The notes under the pieces: generated by a model
Databases searched by the model: none
What the model was told of the DNA's origin: nothing
What the model saw: only the letters and a program-made list of their open reading frames with translations
Position numbers and translations under genes: made by a program
Part shown: positions 44,956 through 57,174 of the stretch, in pieces
Layout of the letters: each line of letters begins with the position of its first letter
How positions within the stretch are numbered: the stretch's first letter is position 1
Source: Sepioteuthis lessoniana
Taxonomy: Eukaryota > Mollusca > Cephalopoda > Myopsida > Loliginidae
Reading direction: 5' to 3'
Assembly (NCBI GenBank): GCA_963585895.1
Contig: OY757904.1
Coordinates: 30,356,046 to 30,420,045, forward strand
DNA: 64,000 nucleotides

Positions 44956-46010
44956 CATGTTACTCCAAATTGACCGACGTGTATTTTCGCCGTAGATCCA
45001 TTTTCGAGTGCTTGTAACTCTCTAGCCATGATGTTTATCCATTCATCTTTTCTCTTATGATCTATCGGTTCTCAGTGTTGCTTTACAATAGTTTTGTTCA
45101 CTTGAATCCGTTTGTTTGTATATCTACGTGGATTCTCGCTCAACTTGTTGAGAGAAGTTTTTTTTAACGTCCTAGTTTGCCTACATTGTTTGAGCCTGTC
45201 TTGGTATCTTTAAAATATTCAGTAACTTCTGATTTATTTTCTCGAGTTGCATCTTTTTTAATTGTATTGATTTTTTTCTTCTCGTTCCAACATATTTTAA
45301 CATTTTTCGTCTGTCCGAGCATTTTTAATTATTGTTGTAAATTTCTTATCAATGTTTCTGTCTAATTTCCTATCCAGATTTGAGTATCTGTCCTTGTTCT
45401 TTTCGGAAATGTCCATCTTAGTTCAGCATAAATGAGTTCTTTTAATTCCGTAATGTTCGTCGAGATATGTGTTAATAATTGGTTTATTTTTTTCAGTTTC
45501 TGCCTTAACTCACTTCTTTCTTGAATCCAGAGAAATGGCAATGTGGTTTTCTTTAAGATATAATTCTCTATAAATTTTCTAAAATCATTTCTTATTCTTG
45601 TCTTAGTGTTTGTTCTGTGTGGTTTAGATGCATGGTGTTTCGATTTTTATTTCTCTGCTGTTAATTTCGTCTAGAGTATTCTCGTTTTTCAATATTTGGC
45701 GTGATGATTATTGTATTAGGGTCTTGTTGCTATTTTTCCCTATTTATATTATGGTGTTATGGTGTATTTCTAGTATCATAAGGTCAGAAAACCAACGTGT
45801 CTTTATCATCATCCGAGCTTGGTCATCGAGGCTTTAGCTTGTTGTCTTATCTCTTGTGCATTTTTCCCAGTTTTATACCTTCCTTTTCCTATACTCTCTT
45901 TCGATGGTGTTGATCCTAATATAGCTGTTGTCTTCCCTTGTACATTTTTTTCTGTTGGTGATTCTGATTTGAGTTGTTGTTTACTTCATCATTTCTGTAC
46001 ATGAGGAAAA
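44956..46010 (-). other. T-rich DNA, perhaps more of the same LINE
   Basis: The minus strand is A-rich and lysine/asparagine-coding in pieces, as expected for upstream parts of this LINE, but I could not match any motif with confidence. Confidence 0.3.
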
Positions 46011-46321
46011 CAGCCAACATTCACAGGATACAGATCGGATTCTCCATATTGCTTATCAAAGGAGCCCCTGCTGATCATGACACCCGAACCTGTTGTCTGG
46101 GTACTACGTTGAATTAGATTTTGACTTTGCATTTTTTCATGGGTAGTATATGGTCGTTATAACAGACGCAAGGGTTGCTAATTAACTGCGCTCTTGTTAC
46201 AGCTATGACCAAAATACCCTTAAAGAGTATAATTATTACTTTTATTATTTACTTGGAACTCTATGTTAGAGTGGATAGATATGATTATCGTTATAAATGA
46301 ATAATTAATATATTCCATATA
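46011..46321. other. Unrecognised DNA
   Basis: Nothing recognised. Confidence 0.45.
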
Positions 46322-46578
46322 AGCTGGTGATTATAGACGATGGCGACCAGATGGCTCTCTTTTCAATAGCTACAACGACAAAGTGTAGTGGACGGCGGTA
46401 ATCCCTTCCCTGAATTGATCCACTTTACCTTTGATACTTACCTTATATTGCTGAGTGTTAAGCAAGGACGTATCAAGTACCATTTTTGAAGTCTTTGGTA
46501 TGATGCAACCTGGGATTGAACTCAGGTCTCCTGGACCAGTGGCGAACACTCTACCCACTTGGCCAATAAGCCGGTTTC
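46322..46578 (-). mobile_element. tRNA-like SINE (family 3)
   Basis: Minus strand: a head with TGGCCAAGTGGGTAGAGTG (A-box TGGCCAAGTGGG) and CCTGAGTTCAATCCCAGG (B-box region), then ACCAAAGACTTCAAAAATGG, TACTTGATACGTCCTTGC, GTATCAAAGGTAAAGTGG and GGGATTACCGCCGTCC. The head is better preserved than in the 10.3 kb copy. Not a functional tRNA gene. Confidence 0.85.
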
Positions 46579-47489
46579 CATGTTATTCCATATGATTGCG
46601 AATGTATTATTTGAATTAGATAGGAGTACTTGACATTATACAACTTTTTTACATTATTTGAATCGGGTAGGTATAATTTATATCATATAACTGTGAAAAC
46701 AAGTTATAATTGGCAAATTTCAAAGTGTGAGTTTGAAAGTCCTATAGTCGACTGAAAATTTCGTAGGTTGGCCACGATACTCTAACAGATGTGATAAAAT
46801 GTTGTATAGTTTTAATATATTCTCCCTCTCCGTTCACGCATTTGCAGTGTTTAAATTCCATTTGTAAAAAATAATAATAAACTTTTCAAATAATGAATTT
46901 TTTGTCCCACTCTTGTATAGTTTCGCTTACAAACTAAATTTTACAAGATTATCAAATTCTGGCTTCTTATAACCCTTAACATTGTTCATATGCTGTTAAA
47001 GAAATAAATCAGACGTCACTCAATGATATGTGCAATTTATTTTTTAAACAAAACTTACTGCTTTCAATCTTATTTAAGATAATTCTCTATGTCGATAAAA
47101 TATTCATATATTGGATTGTTTATTGATACTATTACTACGCAATTAAATCCGAGTGAATGGATATATCATGGTATGTTTTCTTATATATTATTTATTCATA
47201 ATTTCATCTTAAAATCTAACATTTATTGAAATGAAAAAAAAATCAACACACATTCTTTCCATCATGCATTACGAAGTAATTAGAATATGGATCGGTAATT
47301 CTGCTTTAGTAGATTGGTTTCACATTGGAAAAGTGAAAACACACGAGTACAGTTGATTAAAATTCGTTCACGTTCCTCGAGTAAACATAAGCAAGATGGA
47401 AACAAACAAACAAAATAGGAGAAGAGGAAAAGTGTAGCGAAAAGATGTTTAAAAAAAAGAAAAATTGTGTTCAAACAGCGCAGATTACT
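46579..47489. other. AT-rich DNA, nothing recognised
   Basis: No gene or repeat recognised. Confidence 0.55.
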
Positions 47490-47835
47490 TTGGCTCTATC
47501 TTTCCGTTCCTTTCGGCCATCGTTCTTAGGAAGTTTTCTTGATGATATCTAATTTTTGCCCAGAACTGTTCGGACAGCACTGGTGTGTCCATGTGTAGGA
47601 GTCCATAAGAGAAGCTCGCTTATGAGGTCATTTTTCCTTCTCCAGCAGTATCTGGTAAGTCTCAATCGTCTTACTTGAATGGCCTGTGTGATGGGAGGTA
47701 AGTGGCTGTAAAGCTTCATTTTGCAATGTGCTGCTTCCAAAATTTGTTGAAAACAGCACCCAGCATCTAGCTTTTTCTCCAAGAGTTTCCTTGAAGTCCT
47801 GTTGGCGCAACTATACATTAGTACAGCTTAGAAAA
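47490..47835 (-). pseudogene. RTE LINE C-terminal fragment, old
   Basis: Minus frames contain AHCKMKLYSHLPPITQAIQVRR and RYCWRRKNDLISELLLWTPTHGH, the RTE C-terminal region, then a diverged end. Related to but distinct from the 52-55 kb copy. Confidence 0.8.
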
Positions 47836-47959
47836 TATCTTATTTTATTTTATTAGAGAGATCAGATTTTTACTTCCTCCATAACATGTCCGTTTTAGTC
47901 CATGTTTAACTATGCACATTCTGCTATTGGTTAGAACTCCATTCGTTGTTTCCGTTTAA

Positions 47960-48200
47960 TGTTCTTGCTTTTAGTTAATGGTATGTAAAAGTTAGTGGGT
48001 TATTTAATGCCAAATCTATCGTTGTAGAAGAACAGTATTGATGCTCTTTAAACGATAGATGGAGAGATAAGGGAATTCAATCTTTTTCTAAGGGTATTAG
48101 ACAAAGTGAACTGTACAGCACCGTTGAAGATCGGACTCACTTACGTTGAGACTGCAGTCCAGCCTATTACATATTACGTATCGAGGAATCGTCCCACAAT
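47960..48200 (-). mobile_element. tRNA-derived SINE (family 1), old copy
   Basis: Tail (GTTATTTAATGCCAAA on plus), AAGAACAGTA, GATAAGGGAATTCAATC, AAGGGTATTAGAC and a decayed head in the usual order. Confidence 0.7.
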
Positions 48201-48760
48201 TAATGTTTCGTTAATTATTCTACTCTATATTGCACATATACATATGGAATTTGTGTGTGCTAATATAATTCATGGAAGTTAATAATTTCAGGTTAAATTT
48301 TATAGAATTTTCAAATTATTTCAATACACGCACAAAATGAAATAATTCTTTAAAAACTGATCTTTACGATAAAAGAAATAAATTATATTTGCTCATGGAA
48401 ATCCCGTTTTTCTCTTCGAACCTTGTAGGAAAAGACACTGATTAAAAATTACTATTTTTATCACATTTCCTGATCCTCATTCTTGTGTTTATTCTTTCTG
48501 CAGGTTTCCTCCCATCTCCATCTGCCATCTTTTTCTATAAATTATTTTTAAAAAATCAGTCAGTTTGCTAACACTGAATAATCAAATTGTTATCTTGATC
48601 ATTGGCCTTCAGGAGAAAAAATTTATTAGGATTCTTTCTATTCTGCAGATTTTCTAAAAAATAATTTAAATGTGGTCGTCGTTACTCTTTCACATTTTTT
48701 TTTCAATATAACGCAGTATTTTACGTAAGAAATAGTTTAATACCACTACTACAACTACTG
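48201..48760. other. AT-rich DNA, nothing recognised
   Basis: Nothing recognised. Confidence 0.5.
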
Positions 48761-48802
48761 ATAATAATGATGATAATAATAATAATAATAATAATAATAA
48801 TA
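48761..48802. repeat. AAT microsatellite
   Basis: About 13 AAT/GAT units before the next LINE copy. Confidence 0.9.
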
Positions 48803-48829
48803 GCCCCGTCGCATCCCACACAAAGATGA

Positions 48830-49570
48830 ATGACCCTCAAAAAGACGAGTATCTGACGAATGAAATTAAACTGCAGCTAATGATGAGACTACAATTCTGG
48901 GAGGGACGGAATATGCCTTCTCAATCATGATTCCCAGCTTCATTTATCATAGGGATAAATACCTAGGCAATCCCTCTCATGATATATACAAAATCCTTTT
49001 TAAAATTAACAAAGGAGGAACGCAGAAAAATGGATCAAAGGATAAGGAAGTTGATACCTATGCACATTTGAGAGACGATATATACAGACTTAATGCGTCC
49101 AGAAAAGAAGAAGAAAGATTAGCACTTAGAATTGTGCTAATGCATCCATATGAGGACTTGAGGACAAAATAAAAATCACAAACAAAGATTAATTACCGAA
49201 GCCAATAAGAACACAAGCATTTTATGTATGAACAAGTAGACAACAAAAACGAGTAAAAAATGGAAAGAAAAGGAACTGTATAGACATTTCAAGCGACGAA
49301 CTTGAGATATTGTACACAAGAAGACATGCCGATGGTTAGGAAAGTGAAAACTAAAGAGAGAAACTGCATCTATACTAATTACTGCTCAAAACAATGCCAC
49401 AAGTACCAATCATGTTAAAGCGAAAATTGATAAAACACAATACAATAGCAAGTGTAGGTTATGTGGAGGAAAAGAGTTAACAGATAATCACATAGCAAGT
49501 GAATGCAGGAAAAAAGCAACAAAAGTAGGTTGAAAACTAGGCACAAATGCATTGGAAAGGGTATCCAGTG
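48830..49570 (+). pseudogene. RLE-type LINE fragment, sense (thumb to CCHC knuckle)
   Basis: Frame 48927-49172 holds LFKINKGGTQKNGSKDKEV and DDIYRLNASRKEEERLALR, matching the family segment after the RT. Further on come KAKIDKTQYNSKCRLCGG and the knuckle C..C........H....C (about 49452-49505). Frameshifted; the endonuclease end is missing. Confidence 0.75.
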
Positions 49571-49835
49571 GGGATTTAGCAAGAGATTGACGGTTGCATA
49601 TACTACCAAATGCTATATACACAAATCAGAATCATACTTAGAAATGAGACATTGAATTATCTGGAATTTTGAGATACGAGAGGATAACAGATTCCAAGCT
49701 AGAATAACGGACGAGTTGATGAACAAAAAAGCGAACTTGTCGTCTAGCAGATTTTGCCTTTTCGTCTGACAAGGTAGTGAGAATAAAAAAAAGACAGACA
49801 AATAGTTGGATATTGCTCGAGGACAAAAATGCTGT
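49571..49835. other. Unrecognised DNA
   Basis: Nothing recognised with confidence. Confidence 0.4.
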
Positions 49836-50418
49836 GGAAGATGTGAAGATGGTGATACTAATTGTAATTCTGCAAAGGAGTAAGACTCTCCTCCAAAGAG
49901 TGTCATGGATATGACTCTAAGCAATCAGTTGGTGAGGCTCCAGTAATACTGGAGCTTAGACGAATGGGAAGTACTCTTTTATTGCCATGGCTTCCAGGTC
50001 AACTCTGGCCTGGAGTGGTACCAACTGATACGCTACAGTCTATGAGTCAAATAGAACTAAACTGGGTTCTAATGCAAAACTGATATTTTTGCCTGGACAT
50101 TTAAACTGTGTACTTTTGCTAAACTGAATTATTTGAAATGGAACTGTTTTTGACATTTAAATAATTTTTACGCTAAACAATTGTTTGATATATAACTGTT
50201 TTTACATTTAACTGTGTGTTAACAAAAATATACAAAAATTAATTATTTGAAATAGATCATTTTGAATAAAATGAATAGCTAGAAATAGAAATGTTTTTTT
50301 TTAAAATTAAACTGTGTACTTATGATGAGCAGAAATAGGACTTTTTATTTGTATTAAAATAGATTCAGCCTTAAATAACCTACAAAGGTCGATATGTCAT
50401 AAAACATAAACAAACAAT
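49836..50418 (+). mobile_element. Composite repeat (family 2)
   Basis: Unique block (GGTGAGGCTCCAGTAATACT, GAGTCAAATAGAACTAAACT), then tandem AAACTGTGTACTT / AACTGTTTTTGACATTT units, then a tail (TTAAATAACCTACAAAGGTC, GATATGTCATAAAAC). The tRNA-like head is missing or too decayed to see. Confidence 0.8.
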
Positions 50419-50489
50419 TAAACCAATCAAACACTGGTGAAAAACTTTAAATTCGCAAGGAGTGAATAATAAAGATTCAAAGAGGCATA

Positions 50490-51843
50490 TTCTAGAGAGA
50501 TACATTTTCACCATTACTATTACTGATAGCCATGATGCCACTCAATCACATCCCTAGGAAATTCACAGCCGGTTACAGACTCAGTAAATCGCAGGAAAAG
50601 TCAACATGGACGACATCAAACTTTTTGACAAAAACGAAAAAAAATTAGAAACGCGAATGCAAACTCTTAGAATATACAGTCAACATATAGGAATGGGATT
50701 TGGCATAGAAAAATGTGCCAAGCTTGTAATAAAAAGTGGCAAATGACACATGAAGGAAGGAACCGAACTACCAAATCAAGTTGTAATCAGAAGGCTCCGA
50801 GAAAATGAAACCCTACAAATACTTGGGGATATTGGAAGCTGACACCATCAAACAAGTGGAAATGAAAAAAAGAGTATCTCAGAGTTACCTAAAAATTACT
50901 CAAACAAAACTCTATAACAAGAACCTTCTCAAAGGATAAATACCTGGGCTGTTCCCTCGTAAGATACTCGGTACTATTCTTAAAGTGAACCAGTGAAAAA
51001 CGTAAACAAATGGAGCAGAGAACAAGGAAAATAATGACCATGAATAAGGCAGTGCAACCTTGAGATGACGTTGACAGACACTACGTGTCAAGATTAAAGT
51101 AGGGAAGAGTATTTCGCAGCTTTGAATACAGCGTTGACGCATCCATACAATGACTCGAAGACTACAGAGAAAAATGCGGAGGAAGACTGATTGCAACCAC
51201 GAGAAACAATACTAGTGAGAGGAGGACCAGCAGAACGGCAATAACCAGAAAACAAAAGTGGGAAGAAAAGCAACTCAATGGACGTTTTCAGCGACTATCT
51301 AGCGACATCTCAAACGAGAAAACGTGGACGTGGTGAAGAAAAGGAAACCGTAAGTGCAGCACAAAACAACGATAACTATATCAAAGCGAGAATAGATAAG
51401 ACGCAACAAAACATCAGATGTAGCTTATCTGGTGAAAAAGACGAAACGATCAATCTCAAAATAAGCGAATAGAGCGAATTAGCGCAGAAAGGGTATGAGA
51501 TTAGGAATGACTGGAAGGGCAAGGTGACCCACTGGGAATTCTTGAATAAAATGAAGTTTGACCATACGAACAAATGGTATATGCACAATCGAGAATCCAT
51601 CCTGGGGAATGAGACGCACAGTCTCCACAGAGATTTCGATATATAAATTAATCATCTAATCTCGGGCAGATGACCAGACTTTAAAATAATCAACATAAAA
51701 GAGAGAACGTGCGGGATTGTGGACTTTGCTGTCCCGGTGGACCACAGAGTAGACTTGAAAGAATGCAAAAAATGGGATAAGTACCTCGACCTTGCTAGGA
51801 AATTTTTTAAAAAAATTATGGAACATGAAAGTGAGGACCCCCC
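50490..51843 (+). pseudogene. RLE-type LINE, sense, RT palm to endonuclease (left part of split copy)
   Basis: In order, with frameshifts: LLIAMMPLNHI-like, MDDIKLFDKNEKKLET (the MDD catalytic box, about 50607), IYSQHIGMGFGIEKCAKLV, LGILEADTIKQVEMK, SDVDRHYV-like, a decayed knuckle (about 51418-51470), KFDHTNKWYM, then the endonuclease region GIVDFAVPVDHR (about 51714-51750) and KYLDLARKF. It stops near 51843 within the conserved WNMKV..IPIVIGALG block and resumes at 55076, after the RTE element. This order (RT, knuckle, PD-D nuclease) is that of R2-type LINEs; the family name is inference. Confidence 0.8.
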
Positions 51844-51844
51844 T

Positions 51845-54800
51845 TTTTTTGCGTACACATGGAAAACAGCATGATGTACGTAAAGATATTTGAATAAACC
51901 CATGGACGACCAAACTCAATACCTAAACGGGTCCTGGACGTGAGTTTGACGACTTTACGCTCAGGATCGTTAGTTCGATCGGGGAACTACTGCTGCTCCT
52001 CTATAAGAGTGGCTTCTATAGAAGAGAATAAAACAGCCATCGAAAGATAACCATGACACACACTCAAACCACATACACAAACCGCATCGCTCTTCGCGCA
52101 GGTTAAAAAGGGGCGCGTCCTGCTGAGGTTGGAGCCCTGGCCTCAGTGTTCGAAAAATCAGCTACAGAGCTCAAACAATCAAAACTACTAAAATGCAAGC
52201 AAACACTACAAATAGCCACATTTAACGTAAGAACCTTAAATAGAATAGGACAACTCCCAGAGCTAATCGCATCGGCCGAAGAACATAAGATAGACATAAT
52301 ATGCATACAAGAACAAAGATACACGCACACCGAAGATATCAAATATCACGAAACTGGCAATGGATGGTCGCTCGCCACTGTATCCGCATGGAAAAACTCT
52401 GTCAACGCCGCAATAGGAGGGGTAGGATTACTTATAGGACCTAGAGCATCAAAAACGCTTAATAGCGTGGAGAAAATACACCCTAGAATGATGGCAGCTA
52501 CATTTAACGGGAACCCCAGAGCAACAATCATCTCATGCTACAGCCCCACCAATGTTAGTGAAGAAACTGAACTAGTCACCTTCTACGATGAGTTATCCTC
52601 ATTAGTGCGTAGCATCCCGAAACACAACATGTTAGTCATTGGCGGAGACATGAATGCCCAAATCGGGAAAAACGGAAACAACAAATACAGCCTCCACAGC
52701 ACGCCAAATAGGAATGGGCAACATCTAACAGATTTCATGATAGAAAATAGATTAGCATGCCTCAATACAAACTACCAAAAAAGAGAGGGCAAACTAGGGA
52801 CATACACGTACGCAAACAATACTAAAGCTCAGATAGACTACGTCCTTATAAACAAGAAATGGAAAAATAGTGCATTGAATTGCGAGGCATACTCCTCTTT
52901 TGAGGGTGTGTCCACCGATCACCGAATAGTCACGGCGAAAATACGGTTAAGCTTACGAAAAAACGCCAAACGAACAGCGACCACTAAACACTATGACTGG
53001 GCCCTATTAAACAACAAAGATATAAGAGATAAATACGTATTAGAATTAAGAAACAGATTCGAAACACTACAAGAAAAGACGGAAAAAAGTACACCAAACG
53101 ACGAATACGAAAATTTCGTCAATGCACACCTCGAGGCAGCAGCAAAATACATTCCAACAAAAATTAAAACTATATATAGAGTCCCATGGGAAACTTTAGT
53201 GGTGAGAGAAAAACGTGCACTAGTAAAAACAGCCTCAAAAAACTATCGAAAAAACCCAACAAACACAAATACCTTAAAACTAAAAACGGCACAATATCAA
53301 TTAGCAGGCATATATATAAAGGAACAGACAGAATACATTCAAAATCAGATGGATAAGATTAGAGACTCGGTGGAAGATAGACAATCTAGAATAGCCTCGC
53401 AAACAATAAACGAAGTGAGCAGAAGAAAGAACACAGCCAAAGCAAAACTTAAAGCAGCAAACCAACAAGAAAGAATAAAACTGTGGAAACAGCACTTCGA
53501 AAACTTACTTGGAAAGCCACCAAAAATAACGCATGAACCAATCACCAGAATAATTAGCAAACAATTAGACATTAAACTAGGACCGTTCACACAAGAAGAA
53601 CTCGACTCGGTTCTCAGAAAAATTAAAAATAGGAAAGCTGCAGGGCTGGACGAAATTCCCCCGGAAGTATGGAAGACCAGACAATTCGACGACATACTGC
53701 TCCGACACTGCAACGCAGTATACAATCAAAATCTGATAGATAGATGGATGAAGGGATGCATACTCCCCTTCCCTAAAAAGGGGGACCTCGGATTAGCCAA
53801 AAACTACCGAGGCATAACACTTACATCCATAGCAGCCAAAATCTACAATGCCCTACTACGAAACCGAATAGAACCCAAAATCGACAACATACTTAGAAAA
53901 AACCAAAATGGCTTCCGAAGAAATAGATCCACGACCTCACAAATATTAACCATCCGCAGAATCCTTGAAGGTGTACGGGCAAAGAACCTACAAGCGACAT
54001 TAATATTTGTCGATTTTACCAAGGCTTTCGACTCCATTCACAGAGGAAAGATGGAACAAATCCTACTAGCGTACGGCATACCTAAAGAAACCGTAGCGGC
54101 AATAACGATTCTCTATAGAAACACTAAAGTAAAAGTACGATCACCGGATGGAGACACAGAATACTTTGACATTGTAGCAGGAGTACTACAAGGGGACACG
54201 CTGGCCCCGTACCTCTTTATCATTTGTCTAGACTACGTACTTAGAACATCGATTGACAAAATCAAAGTGAATGGCTTCGAACTGACGAAGAAAAGAAGCA
54301 GAAGATACCCCGCAACAACAATTACCGATGCCGACTACGCCGATGACATAGCGATACTGGCAAATACACCTGATCAAGCCGAAACACTTCTACATAGCAA
54401 GCATAGGCCTCCATGTTAATGCACACAAAACGGAATATATGTGCTATAACCAAACGGGGGACATCTCCACTCTAGAAGGAACCCAACTTAAACTAGTAGA
54501 CAAATTCACGTACCTAGGAAGCAGCGTCGAATCAACCGAAAAGGACATCGAAACGAGGTTAACGAAAGCATGGACAGCTATCAATAGGCTATCGATTATA
54601 TGGAAATCAGACCTAACTGATAAAATGAAACGCAGTTTCTTCCAGGCAGCGGTCACATCGATACTGCTATATGGATGCACTATATGGACGCTAACAAAAC
54701 GGCTGGAGAAGAAGCTAGATGGCAATTACACAAGAATGCTGCGTGCAATCTTGAACAAGTCCTGGCAGCAACACCCCACAAGACACCAACTGTACGGCCA

Positions 54801-55075
54801 CCTGCCCCCTATCACGAAAACTATTCAAGTTAGACGAACCAGACATGCAGGACACTGCTGGAGAAGCAGAGATGAACTCATAAGAGATGTACTCTTATGG
54901 ATCCCCACACATGGCCGCGCAAAAGCAGGACGACCAGCTAGAACGTACATTCAGCAGCTATGTGAGGATACAGGATGTTGTCCTGAAGACCTACCTAGGG
55001 CGATGAACGATAGGGAGGAGTGGCGAGAGAGGGTCAGGGATATCCGTGCTACCAGCGCGATATGATGATGATGGT
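51845..55075 (+). mobile_element. RTE LINE, near full length, inserted in another LINE
   Basis: About 3.2 kb: a possible 5' UTR (51845-52052), one long ORF with lesions (52053-55065) and a TGATGATGATG tail. The flanks are two halves of one RLE-type LINE copy. No target-site duplication is seen, and roughly 15-20 bp of the host LINE appear to be missing at the junction. This is the youngest-looking LINE in the window and the likely reference for the RTE tails at 14.6, 32.4, 40.5, 47.5, 57.2, 57.4 and 63.6 kb. Confidence 0.85.
52053..55065 (+). pseudogene. RTE-type endonuclease/reverse transcriptase (two lesions)
   Basis: Reads MTHTQTTYTNRIALRAG from an ATG at 52053, in the same frame as the main ORF but broken by TAA at 52104. 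The frame then stays open to 54419. The N-terminal APE-type endonuclease has IATFNVRTLN, CIQEQRYTH, GGDMNAQIG, DYVLIN and STDHRIVTAKIR. The RT has RKAAGLDEIPPEVWK, PFPKKGD, NYRGITLTS, FVDFTKAFDS (54006-54035), AGVLQGDTLAPYLF and YADD (54334-54345), all catalytic residues intact. A small deletion near 54390 (LLHS joined to IGLHVNAHKT) shifts the frame; the second frame holds TYLGSSVESTEKDI, FFQAAVTSILLYGC, RHAGHCWRSRDEL and RPARTYIQQLCEDTG, ending at 55065. The protein would nick DNA and prime reverse transcription of its own RNA. Confidence 0.9.
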
Positions 55076-55300
55076 GCTCTTGGTACAGTCACTAAGGTTT
55101 GGTACAAGGACTGGGGGACTTTGAAATAACGGGACGGGTAGAGACTGTCAAATGTGCACCATTGTTGAAATCAGCCAGAATACTGAGAAGAGTCCTAGTG
55201 ACTTGAGGTGACTTGCTTTCATTCAGACTCCTGTGGAAAATCATCAACGTTAGCTGATGAGAAGAACTCTGAAGGAGTAAAAAAAAAAAAATAATAATAA
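55076..55300 (+). pseudogene. RLE-type LINE, right part of split copy and 3' end
   Basis: Resumes exactly at the family motif GALGTVTK (GGTGCTCTTGGTACAGTCAC), continues through the C-terminus and 3' UTR (ACTCCTGTGGAAAATCATC, GTTAGCTGATGAGAAGAACT) and ends GGAGT followed by poly-A and an AATAATAAT tail. Confidence 0.85.
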
Positions 55301-55324
55301 TAACAATATTTACTATTCTTTAAT

Positions 55325-55962
55325 TAGCTGTGGATTGTTCCCGAGGAAAAGAAAGGATATAAAAAGGCAACCAAAGTTACAGGAAAACTACTATATATTG
55401 ATCAACACATCTTTAAGGAGAAAAAATAATACGGAAAAATCTAGCAACAAAAAGGCATATGATATGGTCTCGAAAAGCTGTCTCAAAATATTCAAGACAT
55501 CCGACGAAGCCATAATGGTTATTGAAGAACAACCAAAAATTGGAGAGTGAAATTGGCAACAGAACGAAAAAATATCCGGTGAGATATCCTCCAAGGAGAT
55601 ACGCTATCACCATTACTATTTGTACTTAATAAGATACTTAGGAAATGCGAAGGCAGATACAAACTTCATGAATTAGAATAAGATATTAATAACCTAATGT
55701 CCATAGATGACATCAGACTGTTGGCCAAAAACGTAAAATAATTCGAAGAACTTATACAGGCAGTGAGAACTTACAGTCAGGACATACTGATGGAACTGGC
55801 ACAGAAAACTGCGCCATGCTAATAATGAAAACTAGGAAACGACACATGACAGAAGGAACTGAACAATAAAACTGAGAAAAAACAGAGCGCTCGGGGAAAA
55901 GTAGACGTGCAAATACTTAGGAATACTGGAAGCAGGCTGATAAGTAAACAAATTTATGAGAA
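55325..55962 (+). pseudogene. RLE-type LINE, another sense fragment (RT region)
   Basis: Carries RT segments upstream of and including the active site with many frameshifts: YILINTSLRRKNN, KKAYDMVSKS (motif A), a DALSPLLFVL-like stretch, IDDIRLLAKN in place of the family MDD box (about 55708), and TYSQDILMELA. Lies just downstream of the 3' end of the split copy, in the same orientation. Confidence 0.75.
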
Positions 55963-56083
55963 GGAAAATTCAAACAAGATTTACTCTGCTGGAAATTGAC
56001 TTCATGTCGCATCCTACTCGTGAGGTATTTAGATTAATCCATACAACAACTATAATTAATACTACTATTTCTACTTTTACTAT

Positions 56084-56142
56084 TGCTGCTGCTGCAGCAA
56101 CTGCTGTTGCTGCCACTGCTGCTGCTGCCCCTGCTGCTGCTA
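56084..56142. repeat. CTG-type trinucleotide repeat
   Basis: Imperfect GCT/GCA/GTT units. The alanine-rich frames across it are translations of the repeat. Confidence 0.85.
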
Positions 56143-56509
56143 ATGTGGTCATTATTAGTTTATTTCTGTTTCCAATAATTTTCAATATTTTTCTTCAATG
56201 CAAAACAGAGCTTAATTTATAAAAAAATCAATACCCAGATTAATGTGGATCTCGTTTGTGTGTGGGGAAAAAAAGTAAAGAAAAAAAATCACTAATTGTA
56301 GCCACAGAAAGACTCCGACAGAATAAACAAAGAAAGATCTTGTTTACGTGAACAAAATTGTTTTTAAAAATACTGAAGTTCATCTTTGTTTATGATAGTG
56401 TAGATTTCTTCTCTAAGAAAATACTGTTTTTCAACAGTAGCACATCACTTTTTCATAGCATTTCTGTCAATCCCTATTTCTCCCTCTTTTTCCCATGCTC
56501 TCTCTCTAG
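56143..56509. other. Unrecognised DNA
   Basis: Nothing recognised. Confidence 0.45.
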
Positions 56510-56742
56510 GGGTGTCCTCGTGGTGTAATGGTTAATATGATGGACTGCGGAATCGTAGTAAGCGAGTTCGTACTCCAGTCGCGCTAGTACATTCACTTTC
56601 GGACAAATACCTTTGGGAAACGTATAAACCCCTTTATCCTCCTAACTATGGCTTAAATAGTACCACTACTGTTCTTGTAGGAGAATAGATTTGGCATTGA
56701 ATTACCTACGAAGGTTGATATGCCATTAAAAAAAGAAACCAA
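56510..56742 (+). mobile_element. tRNA-derived SINE (family 1)
   Basis: Sense copy: GTGTCCTCGTGGTGTAATGG (A-box TGGTGTAATGG), GCGAGTTCGTACTCCAG (B-box region), body, and a tail GGCATTGAATTACCTACGAAG...GATATGCCATTAAA. Followed by CT/CA microsatellite. Confidence 0.9.
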
Positions 56743-56794
56743 ACCATCACTCTCTCTCTCTCATACACACACATACTCACACACAAAATTTGAT

Positions 56795-56890
56795 CTGACG
56801 ATGAGACTCCAGTAGTAGAAATCTAAGTAGCGTGTAGTACAATTACATTGCCATTACTCCAAGACTAAATGGTAGTACCTGTTCAAATAC
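56795..56890 (+). mobile_element. Composite repeat (family 2) fragment
   Basis: Short piece of the unique block: GACGATGAGACTCCAGTAGT and GCCATTACTCC...TGGTAGTACC. Confidence 0.55.
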
Positions 56891-57174
56891 CTTTCCTATT
56901 CGACAGGATCGTGTGCAAAAGAATCAATTTAAAGAAATAACAGAAATGTATATGTTAACGTAAGATGATGCGAATCTATAACCTATAATCAAAAATTCAA
57001 TAATCAATAATTCAATAATCGCTAGCCATAAAATAACCCTAGATGGATTTAAAAGCAGTTAAAATCAATCATCCCTCGGTATTTCTCTCTTTCTCTATCG
57101 ATCAATCAATCTATCGTCATTATTCCCTATCGGCAATCGTATTTGCTACTTTCTCAAGAAGGCAACGTGTGTCC
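56891..57174. other. Unrecognised DNA
   Basis: Nothing recognised. Confidence 0.4.

Noticed and set aside
52103-52342. Minus-strand ORFs opposite the RTE element (also 52346, 53345, 53843, 54444)
   Set aside because: Shadows of the sense RTE coding region.
55255-55290. GCTGATGAGAAGAAC as a hammerhead in a LINE 3' UTR
   Set aside because: Stem II cannot form and the GAAA box is missing.
55956-56222. Poly-alanine protein
   Set aside because: Frame across a CTG-type triplet repeat next to a decayed LINE; no evidence of a gene.
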